A DNA stretch of 64,000 bases from Desmodus rotundus (GCF_022682495.2 NC_071392.1:140254818-140318817), one strand, 5' to 3'; counted from the stretch's first letter, positions 38,477-51,900 are shown. Translations and numbers: made by a program. Notes: generated from the sequence alone by a model not told the origin.

Positions 38477-40764
38477 TTTAATGCGCAGTTCTGAGGCAAT
38501 TGTGAAACTGGTCTGTGGTTGTTGGTATACTCTGTTGTTAAATTCAAAAAGAGCTTGTTAAAGCTTATTTATATATTTACTTTCACCAATTCAAAGTGTC
38601 TATTTTGAATTTAAATTTTTTATGACACTGCAAAAAAAAAAAAAAAGTAAGTTCTGGAGGGGAGAGCAGACATTCTCTGCATGGCGTCAGAGAGCAGAGC
38701 TGACTAGGGTCACTGGGGGTGCATTTCACTTTGAAGAACTTTCAGGTCCACAGTTCCCTAACACCTCCTTGGGGAGCTTCTGTGGGGGTGTTCTAGAGCA
38801 CTGGGGTTAGCCACAGTGCGTGATGCTGGAAAGGACATGCCTGAAGGTCAGGCGGGGAAAGGGTGTGAGGAGCCAGAGAACCAGGGAAGCCCTGAGCCCC
38901 TTGCAGCTCTCAGCTTTGATTCCAGGACTCTCAGAACACACCTTGATTTCCTGAGTTGGGAGCTTCTGGAGTGATGGTCTAGGGCAGACCACTGGCATTG
39001 CTCCATTGACAAAAAGAGCCACACCGCCCTCTGGTGATCATTACAATTGTTCTTTCTAAAATTTTTTAAATTTAACCTTTATTTTCTCCTCTTTATCGAC
39101 TTTATTGGGATGGCGCTCGTTCACACCGTTGTACAGGTGCCAGGCGCACGGTTCTGCACACGACACGTCACCTGTACACTGTACAGTGTGCTCTCCACCC
39201 AGAGTCAAGTCTCCGTCCAATCGCTGCTTTTTATTCATTGGTTTTCAATTATTGGGAAAAAGCTCATTAAAACCCATCAGTAATTAATAAATATTAATAG
39301 AAATGTCCTTAATTTTTGGACATTTTTTCCCTCCAGTGCATTTTCTTTGTATCACCTCCCCCACCCCCGCCCCGAAAAGACCTACTTTGTTCTACTTTTC
39401 CTTTTGGTAAGTAACAGATTTTTGCATCTACAACCCTGTTTGGTTGTCTCATAATTTCCTGGGAATAAGTTCCTAAGAAAAGATCAAAAGATTATTGCTT
39501 AATTTTAAAGCTTTTGATATGCATTTTCCAATTGTCCTTCCAGAGAACAGAAAAGATGATACCCTCCCCACCTTGTTTTATAAAGGCAGGGTAACTTTGA
39601 TGCCTAAACCTGAGGAGGACATTACAAGAAACGAAAATTATGGGATCCCACGTTGGCAAGCTGCATCAATTTCTCTCTCTCCCTCTATCCAGCTATCTAT
39701 TTAATGGTATATTTCAACCATATTAAGTTTATTTTCATAATGCAAGCCTGATGGACGTGTAAAAATAAGCTGTTGACAACCACCACCCTGTAAGACACAG
39801 AGGGAAGACACACGACAATCACAATGGGTGCAGAGAGGGCACTGGCGAAGGACTTGGGTGCCAGTGTTTATTTGGAAGATGATCCCCGGAAACACATGTG
39901 AGGAAACTGGGATAATGAGACAACGGTGGGAGAAAAGCTGGGGAAAACATGCATCAATGAGAAACTGGACAAGCTTGCTAGGGACTCTCCATGATAGTGA
40001 GAAAAATGCCTTAGAATCACTCTAGCAGATGACAAAGGTGCTGGGCCTTTCTTTTTTCTTTTTTAATCCGCTCACTGTCTCTGCACTTTTGGGTGCTCCT
40101 CCTAGCAGCTGAGCGAGCTCCTCTGGTGCTGGAGAAAGCTCTTGGGCAGGCAAGAGAAAGCCAGGCTCCTGACGTGACAAGCTGCAGGGAAAATCTCTCC
40201 TGTGGTCACTGCTGACCAGATGGGCCAAGGGGATACGGGGCAGGGGTCCACAGCGCCGCTACAGCATCCGAGAGGATAACTAAGGAGACGGGAAACTCAC
40301 GCACAAAGGGGTGGTGACATTTTTTAGAGCTAACTGGTTTTTCTTCATCGAAAATAAATACAAATGTTGATCTAAATGATCAGGGAACATTGATGCGGAA
40401 GACGGTGGGGGTAGCAGTGCAGCTTCTATTCTTTTTGGTCAGGGTGGCTATGGACATGTATTAGCTTTAGACACTATGCTTATGTTTAATAATAGGTAAG
40501 ATTAATATGAAGCATACTATATAAGCATTACTAGGAAGTATGTTTTTACCTGAGATTTTTAAAAAACAAATTCTTGTAGCAACCTATCAGATGGTTACAA
40601 TAATTGCTATCATTATCATTCCACTTTAGAGTTAAGAAAATGAAGCTTGTAGGGACTTAGAAACACACCTAGGGTCACAGCCAATGGAAGCGCTCCCAGG
40701 CAGCCTGGCTCCACAGCCAAGGCTTTTCTCCCTAGAGCTGTACTAAGATTTGATGTTTAAACAT
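38477..40764. other. Intergenic, no recognised gene
   Basis: AT-rich sequence. A MIR-like piece is at about 40610-40735 ('cattccactttagagttaag', 'cctagggtcacagccaatgg'). The 39047-39290 stretch resembles an L1 or retrotransposon scrap. No coding gene. Confidence 0.45.
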
Positions 40765-41190
40765 TGAGTGTGACTACATAACAGATAAGTGAGATAGAAA
40801 ACATTCAGATGATAGAACTAATTCAAAGTAAACCGTGGATGAGTAACAAATTTGTACATCTACACCCCCATACAGTTGGAAGCTGAGTGCAAACAGACTA
40901 TTCTAATTAAAAGATAAAGACTGTTAGATTAGGCAAAATACCGAACGACACATTCCTTCTATGAGACACAACTTAAATATAAAGACAACGGAAGGTTGAA
41001 ATGAAAGCTGGAGGGAAAGCACTGTGGAAAACCTACCAAAACGAAAGCTGGGGTGGCTGTGCTAAATTAGTCAAAGTACACTTTATAGAAAACAACCACA
41101 AAAATAACTAGACGTAGTAAGGGATACACTTGTAAAAAGTGAAGCTCACCAGGAATATATAACAAATATTTTAGCCTCAATATCAGCAAC
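40765..41190 (+). repeat. L1 ORF2 fragment, sense, old
   Basis: The words 'acttaaatataaagacaacg', 'gctggggtggctgtgctaaa' and 'ttcagatgatagaacta' occur in L1 order. The frame is broken. Confidence 0.6.
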
Positions 41191-42284
41191 CGACGAACAG
41201 CGGCATGTTTCTGTTGTGTGACAATGCACGCGCGTTCATTGCTAAACGAACACTGTAAGGAGACAGAGTGCGCCCTGACCAGGAAAAGCCGCCTTTAGGT
41301 CTCAAGGGAAGGCAAACGTCGCATCCTGTGAGCTCTGTTCCCAGCTTCCCTGCTGCGGCTCCGTGACTCAGAGTTTCCACAGTGGCTGAGCGAGTCTCCG
41401 GTTCTCACTCGAAGCAAGTCAGTTGCTGAGACAGCTAAGGTCGTTCTCACTGTCTGGAAATCCCTGTAGCAGGAACGGACTCCTGTGGGTCCCAGGGCAG
41501 GAGAATTCATTATCCTAACTGGGTGCCAGGATGACCAAGTTGGGGGAGGGGACTTATCAGCAGATGTTCCTCGAGTCGTGGAATAGCCTGACTTAAGGCA
41601 GAAGAAGTTTGTGAGAAGCTTTAGGAGATTCAGGCGTGTCCCTGGGGCTTGACTCAGGTAACGTCACAGTCAGGGATGCAATTATGGGTGAACTGGGTGA
41701 TGTTAAACATTGCAGAAAGGGAGCAATGACTGTCTTTTTGTTAACCAAATACGATTTTTTAAAATCTTCACAAAATCTTGAGCTGATAAGCCAATGGGAA
41801 CTTTACACAGTTCTCTACGACTCTTCTGGCAGGGCAGACTGTAGTCAGGGCTGGCTGAAGTCCACCCGAAAGACCCAGGCCTTGGCTGAGCAATGCCGTT
41901 TACTCTTGAGGTCTGGCTCCTTGCACTGCCCCTCCGGCCCTCCCAGCTCTCCCTTTTGTGTTCCGTTTCCCTTCTGCTCCCTTTCCGCCCCCTCTCCCAC
42001 TTTTGCATCTCTGTCCCTTCTTCACCTCTCTGTCCACCCCCCTCTCTCTGCCACTAAGTTCAGGCCAACTTTTCAGGGGACCTGCAGGGAGGCCCCCAGG
42101 GGGAGGGCACAGCCAGGGGTTTAGGTCTCCGTTTACCCAGCCTGTCCTGCTTCTCCCACAGGCCTGAATGGGAGGTGCTGAGAGCTCTGCCTCAGCGTGG
42201 TGGGCTCCGGCCCAGCTCTGCCTTTCACTGGCTGGCTGACCATCTCCTTGAGGAGCCTCATTTCCCCATGTATGGAACCATGAA
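41191..42284. other. Intergenic, no recognised gene
   Basis: Open frames up to 162 codons (41636-42124) have no domain signature. A C/T-rich tract lies at 41930-42060. Confidence 0.45.
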
Positions 42285-42770
42285 AAACCTGGACTAGCCA
42301 AAGCAATCTTGAGAGAGAACAAAGCTGGAGGCATCGTCCCTGATTTCACACTGTATTATGAACTATATTACAATACCATCAAAACAGTATGGTATTGGCA
42401 TAAAAAGAGACACATAGATCAATGGAACAGAGTAGAGAGCCCCAAAATAAAAACAAAACTGGACCACTATCTTACACCACAAATAAAAATGAGTCAAAAT
42501 GGATTAAAGAGTTGAACATTAGACCGAAACCATAAACCTCCTAGAAGAAAACATACGTGGTGAGTTCCTTGATATTGGACTTGGCCATGAATTTTTTGGA
42601 TTTGACACCTACACAAAAGGCACCAAAGCAAAAATGAACAAGTGGGATTACATCAAACTAAAAAGCTTCTGCACAGCATAGGAAACCACTAACAAAATGA
42701 AAAGGCAACAAGCCAAGCGGGGAAAGATATTGTCAAATTATATGTCTGACACAGGGTTAGTATCCAATTC
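42285..42770 (+). repeat. L1 ORF2 fragment, sense
   Basis: 'aaacctggactagccaaagc', 'gatcaatggaacagagtaga', 'ggattaaagagttgaacatt' and 'gacacagggttagtatccaa' are classic L1 ORF2 words in order. 5'-truncated and broken by stops. Confidence 0.88.
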
Positions 42771-42897
42771 ACTCTTTCATCCACAGGCTCCACCGGGATC
42801 CTGGAGAAGCTTTTATCCGCAGTTCCTAGTGCGACCCCACAGAAAGTTCTCTGCGTGTACTGGAGCGTCTAATTCACGTCATAGGAAGCAGCACAGC

Positions 42898-42918
42898 GGG
42901 GGGGGGGGGGGGGGGGGG
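42898..42918. repeat. G21 homopolymer
   Basis: An uninterrupted run of 21 G. Such a run can form G-quadruplexes and is also error-prone in sequencing, so its exact length is uncertain. Confidence 0.9.
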
Positions 42919-43214
42919 CATAGATTCTGGAGTCATGTCGCTCCCTTTGGAACACTGCCACTGCCACTAATTGTGCGGCCCTGTGTAAGTAATGACCCCA
43001 CTGGGCCTCTGCTCTTGTGGCAGGCAGGCTCTGAGAGGCCCCTGTGGTCACTGCCTCCTGCTTTTCACTCTTATATAATCCCTTCCTTTGGAGTAACTTG
43101 CTTCCAAAACTTTGTGACTTCTATCTTGCTGGAGAACGCTTTTTCTGGCTTTGACAAAGCAAGGTGACATGTTGAAGAGGACCATGAGTAACGGGGGGTG
43201 GCAACCCCCCAACA

Positions 43215-43506
43215 GCCAGCAAGGAATGGGGGCCCGCAGTCCAACAGCCCTTGAGAGACTCACTGCACCAGCCACGTATGTGAACTTGGAGGCAGACCCT
43301 TTCCAATCAAGTCTTCAGATGAATTTTTGGAACTGGCTGACATCTTGATGGCAGCCCTGTGGGAAACTGTGAGCTAGAGGACCTGGGGGAGCGATGCCCA
43401 GATTTCCGAGCCTCCAAACTGTGAGGTAATAAATGTATATTTCTTACAGCTGTAAGTTTTTGGATAATTTGCTGTACAGCCATAGATTGCTAATTTATTT
43501 CTGTCT
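43215..43506 (+). mobile_element. MaLR LTR 3' fragment
   Basis: 'ctgacatcttgatggcagcc', 'aaactgtgaggtaataaatg' and 'tttggataatttgctgtaca' are MLT1-like 3' end words. The right end is interrupted by a Ves-type SINE. Confidence 0.6.
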
Positions 43507-43691
43507 TCTTTTTTTAAATTTTTTTTATTTATTGATTTGAGAAAGAGAAACATTGATTTGTTATTCCACTTACTTACGCATCCATTGGTTGATGCCTATA
43601 TGTGCCCTGAGCAGGATTCGAACCCACAACCTTGGCATATGGGAGTGAGGGAGGTAATGTTCTAACCAACCGAGCTACCCACTTGGGTAGG
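43507..43691 (-). repeat. Ves-related SINE, variant subfamily, minus
   Basis: 'tttattgatttgagaaagag', 'catccattggttgatgccta' and 'ctaaccaaccgagctaccca'. An imperfect target duplication gctaatttatttctgtct / gctaatacatttctgtct flanks it. Confidence 0.86.
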
Positions 43692-44649
43692 GCTAATACA
43701 TTTCTGTCTGACGTGAAAAAGAAACAGTAGTAGTTACCTACCTCATAGACTCATTAAGAAGATTAAAGACTATATTTTAAAGGATATAGAACAGTGACTG
43801 AAACATAGTAAGTATTATATAAATGTTTTTAAATAAATAATATTTACAACTAAAAGAGAAAATAAAAATGAATTTTTTCCCACCCAATTCCATTAACTGC
43901 CTGAATTCTATCCACAGACCCCAAGGGCCCTATGGACCCAGATTAAGAATTCACACCTAGAACCAATGGAGACCATTAGGCAAATGCTTCCTCCCTTGTT
44001 ACCTCCCTGTTGTTCCCGCCCTCACCATCCTTGCCTCCTGTATCGGAGGAGAGTGGTCCTTTTCAGACCTCACTTTTCCTCTGCTCGGGATCCCAGGCTG
44101 TCCCACCTCACCAGGGACTTTGTGCAGCATGGCCCCCCATTCCTTGTACACAGCTGTGTTCCAAGACACAGAAGATTGCCCACAACAGACACTCATCAGT
44201 TTGTATGCAAGCATCATAGAGACACCAGGACCAAAGGTGAGCGCAGGGGCGAAGGCAGGGGTACAATTACCATAGCAACGAGCACTACTTCCTGATGCCG
44301 AGATGGGCGTGGGCCTGACTCTGAGATGAAGGGAAAACCGGTGGTCCTGAACCCTGGGAGGTGAAGCCTGAAGCAGGATAACCCGTGTGCACACGTGGAC
44401 GCCTACATCCACCCCTGCACGGGCCTGGGCTGGCTCTTGCCGAGGGACAGAGGCAAGTAGAACAGGCGCTGAGTGATGAATAGGAATGACACGCATCGTG
44501 CATCACCTATACTTTCAGAGCCAGTCAGGGCACCAGCAGGTAAAACAGTTTAAACTGTCAAGGAAGCGGGGAGGCCTGAGAATAACTTAGTAATCACCTA
44601 AGGGACAGCCATCTGAATAAAAGGGGCTGGCACCTGGATGATGCTTTGT

Positions 44650-45420
44650 GGTGTCAGCTGGGCATCACTGTGACTTGGGCATTGCCCAGATTAAGCCCAT
44701 CTTTTCAGCCCTTCTTGCTGTATTTGATGGGGCTGATCACTTCCCCCTACTAGACACTCCTCGTGGGCACCCACGATAACATACTCTCCTGGTTTCCTTA
44801 TTTCCTTGACTGGGTCCATTTCTTCTCCCCTGTCTCTGGTGAACTCACCTGTCTCCTGGTTGAGGACTTCCCAACTCTACCACCATCAAGCACAGCTTCA
44901 GATTCATAGCCAAACGTCTGTACAGTTGGCCACCTCCAGCTGATGACCCTTTGCATCTCGAAATCCACACATCCTGACCTGAGTTCAGTCATTGCTCCAC
45001 AAACCTGCTCTTCCCCATTGTCCGCCTTGGTTGGTTGTCATACCATCTTCCAGGAGCCCCCGATCCATGCTCGCACCACCATCTAATCCATCCCCATGCC
45101 GTGTTGATTGAAGTCCTTCACAATTTTTGAATACGGCGCCTCTTCTACCCCCCCCAAAATCACCATCCCACATCAGGTCACTATCTCTTGCCCACAACAG
45201 CCTCCTAACTGGTCAGATTCCACAGATGTTCCTCTTAAAGTCATCTTCCAAGGCACTACTGCAACCCTCTCCCTGAAACCTGTCATTTGTCATCGCCTTG
45301 CTTTAAACCTCTTGCCTCTAAAAGTTCTCTCTGGCTTGACACTGCTGACTGCACTCTCACCCTGTGTAGCGTGGCCGTTTCTAGAAACATCACACAACTT
45401 TAGCCTCTACTCATAGACCC
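44650..45420 (+). repeat. Probable L2-family LINE fragment in copy A
   Basis: 'atactctcctggtttcctta', 'aaacctgctcttccccattg', 'gcctcctaactggtcagatt' and 'aagtcatcttccaaggcac' follow L2 ORF2 wording and order, heavily diverged. Confidence 0.55.
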
Positions 45421-46600
45421 AGGGTTGTGAGGGTCCCCCCTCAGGCCCCCAGCTCTGGGCTCACTCCTACCAGCCCTGACCCTACTGAGAAGTAACTGGA
45501 AACAAGCCTGCTTCTTGTGGCGGACCCACAAGTTGAAGGGGACATGACTCGGTAGTTCCATTTATGCCCACCTCCCTTCACAGCCTTGGGAGACTGGACT
45601 TGGGTTTCCATATCCCTCCACAGGGCCACTGGGTCTACAGCACAGCAGGGCTGTGTTTGGGGGCCTAGAAGTAGGACGGTGTCCCTTCCCCTGGAGGGAG
45701 GCTGTTGGGGGATGAGGACAATGAACTGTGTGATCTGGCAGGTCCCCATGGGCAGGAGCAGATTAAAAGCAGCCAGTCAGTGTGGCTTAAGCAGAGGTGG
45801 AGGCCCCTGAGCTGGGCGGTTGCAGGGCTGTTGCTGGCTGCTGTCACGTTGTAGCATCAGAGGCAGAGGCTACAGAGAACAGGTCTGTCAGGCTCCAGCA
45901 GGCCCCTCCAAACCCACGGTGGACTTCTCCATGCGCTCTGCAGAAATGGTCCAGGGCCAGGGGCCAGGGCATCTCAGGTACCAGAGGTTAAGCAGTTGGC
46001 AATTGGTGGCTCCACCCCATCCCCTGTGACTCTGGGTCTGTCCTTCCCTCCTGGGGTTCTGAGGCAAAAAGGGGGCCTGTAGAGGACTGCCAGTGCCCCT
46101 ATGCTAGAAGGGGATGGGACACCCAGTGAGGTGTGTCTCAGAAGGTGCTCAGGAGCCAGGAGGAGGTGAATGCAAAACAGGTGGTGTGGAAGGACCCAGA
46201 CTCAGACAGGGAGGAAGGGAATGGTGTGTAGGGGGTGGGAAGTTCCAGCTTCCTGTGCCCTGGGGTGGATCCAGTGACACTCAGGGACCTCCCGGGAGGC
46301 TGGGATGTATAGTGGACCTTGCATGGCAGAGTGAGAGAGGAAGGGATTTGATGTGCCTTTTTTGGTAGGTGGGAGGGAGCCATTAGAGACTTTTGAACTG
46401 AGGCACAGTAAGATAGTGACGTACTTTATAATGCGAGTTAGGGGCAGGACCTATCAAGAAAAGGGGTGGATGTGAGACTTGAGGCTGGATGCGCAGCTCT
46501 TGGTAACTCCTTTATCAGAGCAGGTGGACTGTGGCTGGGCCAGGGACCTAACTGCCCTTTTCTTTCACATTTGTCTCCACCTAACCTCCCACTCCTTGAT
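45421..46600. other. Segment unique to duplication copy A
   Basis: GC-richer sequence with no counterpart in copy B. L2-like antisense words occur at about 46360-46440 ('ggagggagccattagagact'). No gene is recognised. Confidence 0.45.
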
Positions 46601-47420
46601 CCCCTGCGGGCTGCTGCCCTTGAACTTAAGATATCGATGCATAGTTATGGAAAAGCATCTCCATCGGGAGCTTGCTGCTCTTTTTACCTTCCTCTGTGTT
46701 CCTTTAGGTGCCAGACATCTTTTTGTTTATTGGATAAACCTCCTTACCCCCTGAGACCACCAGGGGAGGGTTCTAGCGGTGCTCCGGCCTCCCAGCTGGG
46801 ACACAATGCACAAGAGTGGCCTTTGAGGCAGAGCACAAGAAGAGCCCAGTGGGACAACCTAGCAGAAATACCAAAAAATGGGGCCAGGTGCTTGGGTGCC
46901 AGCAAAGCAGTTAGTGCCCCAAGGCTCACTGGAAAATGGATTGCATTTGGAGGGGCTGGGGGTAGATAAATGACCCACCATTTGGAGGCCTCGCCACAAG
47001 GAGGAGGTTCCTAGTGCTTCCCAGGTATTTCCTGCAGGTGATTTCAGAGATCCCTCAGATGCCAGCTCCTCTACGCTCATCCCAATGTTCTAAGGCCCTT
47101 GAAGGCACACTGACCATCTAGTCTATTCACGAACGCTTACAATCCAATGCAGTCTGCTCTGTTTAGAACATGTTTAATGAACAGAAAGGACTCCTTTATC
47201 TGAGCCATCACCTCTCTCCCGGGTTTTTGTGCACATCGGAGGCATGCGACACGTTCTGTGCACGTGCAGGATTTGTTAGTGCTGCCAAAGCGTGAAATGC
47301 GCATTCCCCTTGGCAGCAGCTTCACTTCTGGGAATCTATGCTGCGGACGTACGGACAAAGGGGTATAAAGCAAAGGCGTGTGAGGATGTTCACCAGCGAA
47401 CTATGGGAGTACTCTCTCGG

Positions 47421-48720
47421 ACGCCAGGACCGGCCAACCAAAACATGAACCACCCCCATGCAGACACTACCGAGCGGATTCCCGCATCAAACAGGAGACC
47501 GGACTCAATAACTTCAAAGGGCCTTCCCACTGTAAGCTCATGAGTGATTCGTCTAGAAGAAGACGGGGAGCAGACCTTTTTGGAATCACTCATTTTCTTC
47601 TCCATCTGTTTCTCTTCCCCTGAGCGCGGGTCATGGATATCCATGGAGAAGGGCATCGAGATGAGGTCAGAATCAGGAGACTTCACATCATCCCCAGATA
47701 TGTGAGGGCACCTCTTCTGGGCATGTCTTGGGGGGAGTAGGGGGCGAGGAGGCATCCAACAGTCCTCCCAGGCAGACTGTGTTTACCCAAGCATACACTC
47801 TCTTGCAATCACGAAACCTACGGAGCAGAAAAAGGGGCCACAGCGGGGCAGCAGCAGTAACAAGAGAAGCAATGGCAGATACTGTGGACACAGCATCCAC
47901 CAAGTCTTCGCATCAGGAAAGATCAACGCAGCCCTGGCAGGAGCAGCCTTCATGGATCAGGTGGAGGCAGAGCCAGCACAACCAGGGCAGGTACTTGTGA
48001 CATATCCCACTTATGAGATGAGGCCTTAACATGTTTGCAGCAAGTGCTGTGAGCATCTCCTCATCCCCAGAGGACAATTCCACTGTGCCAGAAATCACGT
48101 GGGGCCTGCCGGTCTCCCTCCAGGAGGAGCACGGATGTGGCTCCTGGAGGAGCAGAGACAACCAGCAAGGCTGTTTCTGAGTCAGCCAAGCTGCAGCAGC
48201 AGGACTCAGAATCACAGCCTGAGACTGAAAGCGCAGAGGCTAAACAGGATGGAAGCCAGAAGGTCTCCCAAGCCAGTGCTGCCGCCCAGAGGGAGAGAAA
48301 GGAAAATGAGGCAACTCCCAGTAAAAGGCATTACCATCACCCTATCACTGGGGCGGGCAACGCAACCCTAACATCAACCTTCTGCTGGTCCTTCACTTGC
48401 CCTGGAACCGTTGGGGGAGGAAAAGAAGGAGAAGGCCAGAGCAGCCCAGGAGGCAGGGGACACAGCTCCTCCTCCCATGGGAAAAAAAATAATAATAAGT
48501 ATCAGCCTCAGCTTCACCACAAAGGTGTCTGGGTGGGCTGGGGGTCAGGGATCAGATTTCTCTTCCCTCCTTACTTTCTCTTGTGCAAATTAAGCATTTT
48601 GTACGCATGAGCATTACCCATCCATCTTTGTCTTTGCTTGTAGATTAACTGTTGTGCACTGTATTGAGATAGTGCTAAAATTTTTTTGAACAAATTTTGG
48701 GGGAAAATTTTCCAAACTTT
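47421..48720 (+). other. Unassigned segment with broken coding-like frames
   Basis: At 47810-48320 the three plus frames in turn give protein-like text: one reads through VFASGKINAALAGAAFMDQV and VEAEPAQPGQVLVTYPTYEM to a stop at about 48028; another through AASAVSISSSPEDNSTVPEI; and a third, 48137-48610, gives a polar S/Q/E/K-rich segment (SESAKLQQQDSESQPETES and onward). Breaks between frames, and A-rich tracts near 48486 and downstream, would fit a decayed processed pseudogene. I do not recognise the parent gene. It may equally be chance. Confidence 0.3.
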
Positions 48721-48914
48721 TTTTTTAAAGATTTTATTTACTTGTTTTTAGAGAGAGGGAAAGGGAAAGAGGAAGAGGAGAGAAACATCAATGTGTGGCT
48801 GCTTCCTCTATGCCTCTAACCCACAACCCAGGCATGTGCCCTGACTGGGAATCGAACCAGTGGCCTTTTGGTTCACAGGCCAGCACTCGATCCACTGAGC
48901 CACATCAGCCAAGG
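48721..48914 (-). repeat. Ves SINE, minus orientation
   Basis: 'gagaaacatcaatgtgtggc', 'ccctgactgggaatcgaacc' and 'ccactgagccacatcagcc'. Imperfect flanking duplication aattttccaaacttt / gaatttcccaaacttt. Confidence 0.9.
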
Positions 48915-51900
48915 TGAATTTCCCAAACTTTATGAATGGTACAAACTCATAGATCAAAAAAGCTCAGTGAACCGGAAGCATAAGAACCACGAACAAAAGA
49001 GAGGGTGGGGGAAATAAATGCTCTAATCAGCTGTGGCTGTGCAAACACATTCAGCCTGGGGCTCAGGCAAACCCACGCAGTAGAGGGTGTTCATGTCCCC
49101 CAAAACTGAAGAGAAAGATCTAGGGCAAAGCCAGAGAGGTTCACCCTAAACACTCCTGAAATCAAACTTCGCAAACTCCAGAAAGATGCAACAGAATCTA
49201 TGCTTTGATGCAACAGTGATCAAAGAAATTCGAAAGCAGCCAGGGCAAAGAGAAATACTACACACAGAGGGACAAGGAAAGGAGTCACTGCAAACCTCTT
49301 GTGCCAAACCGTGGATGACATTAGGAAGACAATTTTAAAGGGCAAAAATGCGAAACATTTCTCTCTAAAATTCTATACCCAGCAAAACCAATGTTGCAAG
49401 ACACTTAGACTTAGTTTCAAGTGAATTCTTTCAAGTTCAAATACTTTTGTGATCCAATTGAAAATGGGTACAACCATTCTGAACTGGTTTTTATATTCAA
49501 TATCAGCTATCACACACACGAACATTTTACCTTCTCTAATTCCATATAAAAACATTAAATTTTTAAAATCTCTTTTTTGGTGAAATATCACGGGTTGTTG
49601 GAATGAAAATATAATTTGTGTGTGCACTACAACTGAAATTTTCTCCATAGACTTCTTAATTTGGTAAGAATGTAGTTTTAACACCAACAGTTTTATGCAT
49701 ACTATCATCACAAAACGTATAACTTTATATTTTGAGCTGAATTTATACTTCCAATTCTGTCATTTGTTTCATCGTCTACAAATGGAATTCCAAACTAACT
49801 CCTTTTACTATGTGAAATGAATAAAAGGACCAAATTGTGACTAGAATTAACTAATTTTCTGGTAGATACCCCTAATGACACTGGTAGAACTTGGCCTTAT
49901 TTCAGCTCTTGGCAAAGTTTTTCCGATGAAACAACACAGTAGCGCCAGCAACCTGCTCAGGAAAGCCTGAACTAGAAAAATGAGCGTGCCTCTTTTAGAG
50001 GAACAGTGACAAGGCCTAAGTCAAAGGACGTGTGCCACAAAGCGGTATGTCACCCCCTCTGCTGCCGCACGTGTGATGTGTCATCTTTGACCACAGTCTT
50101 CTTAGTGCACTTACCAACATTTTAGAAACGCCGATGCATCCTCCGCGAATCCCTGTTTCTCATTTTCATGGGGAGAGTAGTGTCACTGCTACCCCTACAG
50201 CAGGTGGGAAATGTCAACAAACATTTCCTGTAAAAAGTACATACATCATCAAAACTCTCTTTAAAGGGAGTAAAATTAATTATGTAATATTAAATGTAAG
50301 CTTCTCAGAGTTTTTTGTTGTTGTTGCTGTTGTTTTCTTGGCTCATTGTTGCCAAGTGAGAAAAATATTTAAGCCATTAAATAGCTGAGGGTTTATATCA
50401 TACATTTAGTAGCAGTCACCACATCTAGGGTTCAGACTACTCTCTACAACTTTGCACACAGTAGGACCACTTGGCCTCTATTGACCACACACGTTGCCTC
50501 ACAACTCACGTGTCACTGCCCACTGAGAGTCCGGAGCGGCCCGAATGCACTGGCAGCTGCACAAAGGCCCAGCCCTTTGCTTTGGTGTGACGCCACCGCT
50601 CAAGGCCTTTCCAGCTCCAGAGCTCCTCGTGGGAGGGGGTGAGCCTCCCTTGCTACAACCTCACAGTTCACCCTTGCTCTCCCCACTGCCTCCCTAATAC
50701 CCTCCTCCTGCACTCCAATGTCCACCTCTGAATCTGCCTCCCAGAGAGCTTGACCCAAGACCAAGAGTCTTTATGTGATCCAGCATGCTACATTTCCTAA
50801 AGGCTAAGAAGAAACTGCAGGCGAAGGCTTGCCTGAGAGCTGAAAGGGATGCCTGGGGGGTGGTGTTCCTGCTGAAGTAGCCACGCAGGAGCCCCGAGGG
50901 GCAGAGAGGAGCCTGGGCCCAGCGAGGCAGCCTTGAACACAAGGACGCACGCACGGGTGACGGGAGCTCTGAGACCTGGGTGCCAGAGAGCAGGAGAGAC
51001 CTGGGGGAGGTGGAAGGAGTACTTACTTTCCACCCTGACTTATATCTCAGCTTGCTGACGGCTAGGGGCACAAAGGATCTAGCAAACTGTTCTGTGGACA
51101 CTTTGTTCTATGGACAGGGAAAGGAATACCCATAGGCAATATAAGCTGACAGAAAGAGAACTAGTAGCCAAAGGACTTCTTATTTTGGTTGTGATGCATT
51201 AAAGCAAACATGATTTTCTTTAAGCCATGTGATGCTACTGTTAGAGATGTTACAGTTAGCGTGAGAGAGTGTCTTGTGTTCTAAGAAGCTTATTTGTCAG
51301 AGAAGAGGTATTTGGTTTGTGATCTTTGTCACTCAATAAAGGCCCCTCCCTTGCCACTATCACAGGGATTATACCAAGGCAGCTCACGCTTAATCAAGAC
51401 ACACCCCCACGCACAGCTTAGGGGCTCTCACAGGAGCTACAAGGGGAAAGTTCAGAATTGCTTTGAACAGTGACCTTCGTGTGCTCCCATTTCAATGACC
51501 TTTCGCTCTGTAACAGATCCCTGCCCCCCACCCCGATTCCTAGCTGTTGCAATCAGTAACAACTGTTAGCGTGGCTCACCTGGACAGCTGGTCTCTACAT
51601 GAGGTGGACTGCGTCTGCAGTCATCTGAAGGCTCATCCGGGCGGCAGTGGCCAGGCTGGCTCACCGGCAGCTCAGCCGATTCGGCATGTCCAAGATGGTG
51701 GCCATTGGTGCTGGCTGAAGGCCAGGATTTCACATGGGGCTGTCAATCAAAGGCCTTGGATCCTCCCTCGTGTGACATCTTCAAGTGGCTCACTTAGGCT
51801 CCCTTAAAGGTTTGGCGGTCTCAGGATAATCAGACTTCTTCTATGGAGGCTGGACCCTAAGAGTACAAAACTGGAAGTGGTCATGTCCTTCAAGTGGGAG

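Larger units (their letters stand above)
43860..47420 (+). repeat. Ancient direct duplication, copy A
   Basis: Blocks here match 52530-54910 in the same order and orientation at a visibly degraded level. Matching words include 'cattaggcaaatgc', 'accatccttgcctcctg', 'gggatcccaggc', 'tcaccagggact', 'ccgaaccctgggagg'-type, 'tgatcacttc', 'tctctggtgaactc' and 'caatttgttagt'-type. Copy A carries about 1.1-1.6 kb (roughly 45.0-46.6 kb) that copy B lacks. Part of the shared material (about 44.65-45.4 kb) looks like an L2 LINE and the last part (about 47.26-47.42 kb) like an old L1, so some similarity is due to repeats, but the order of all blocks is shared. Confidence 0.7.

Noticed and set aside
41636..42124. 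162-codon plus-strand frame
   Set aside because: Low-complexity pyrimidine-rich 3' part and no domain or splice context.
44010..44295. Similar open frames in the two duplicated segments (43966-44295 and 52928-53431) as a paralogous gene pair
   Set aside because: The frames differ in phase and length between copies, contain indels that shift the frame, and show no domain; the DNA similarity does not favour codon positions by eye.
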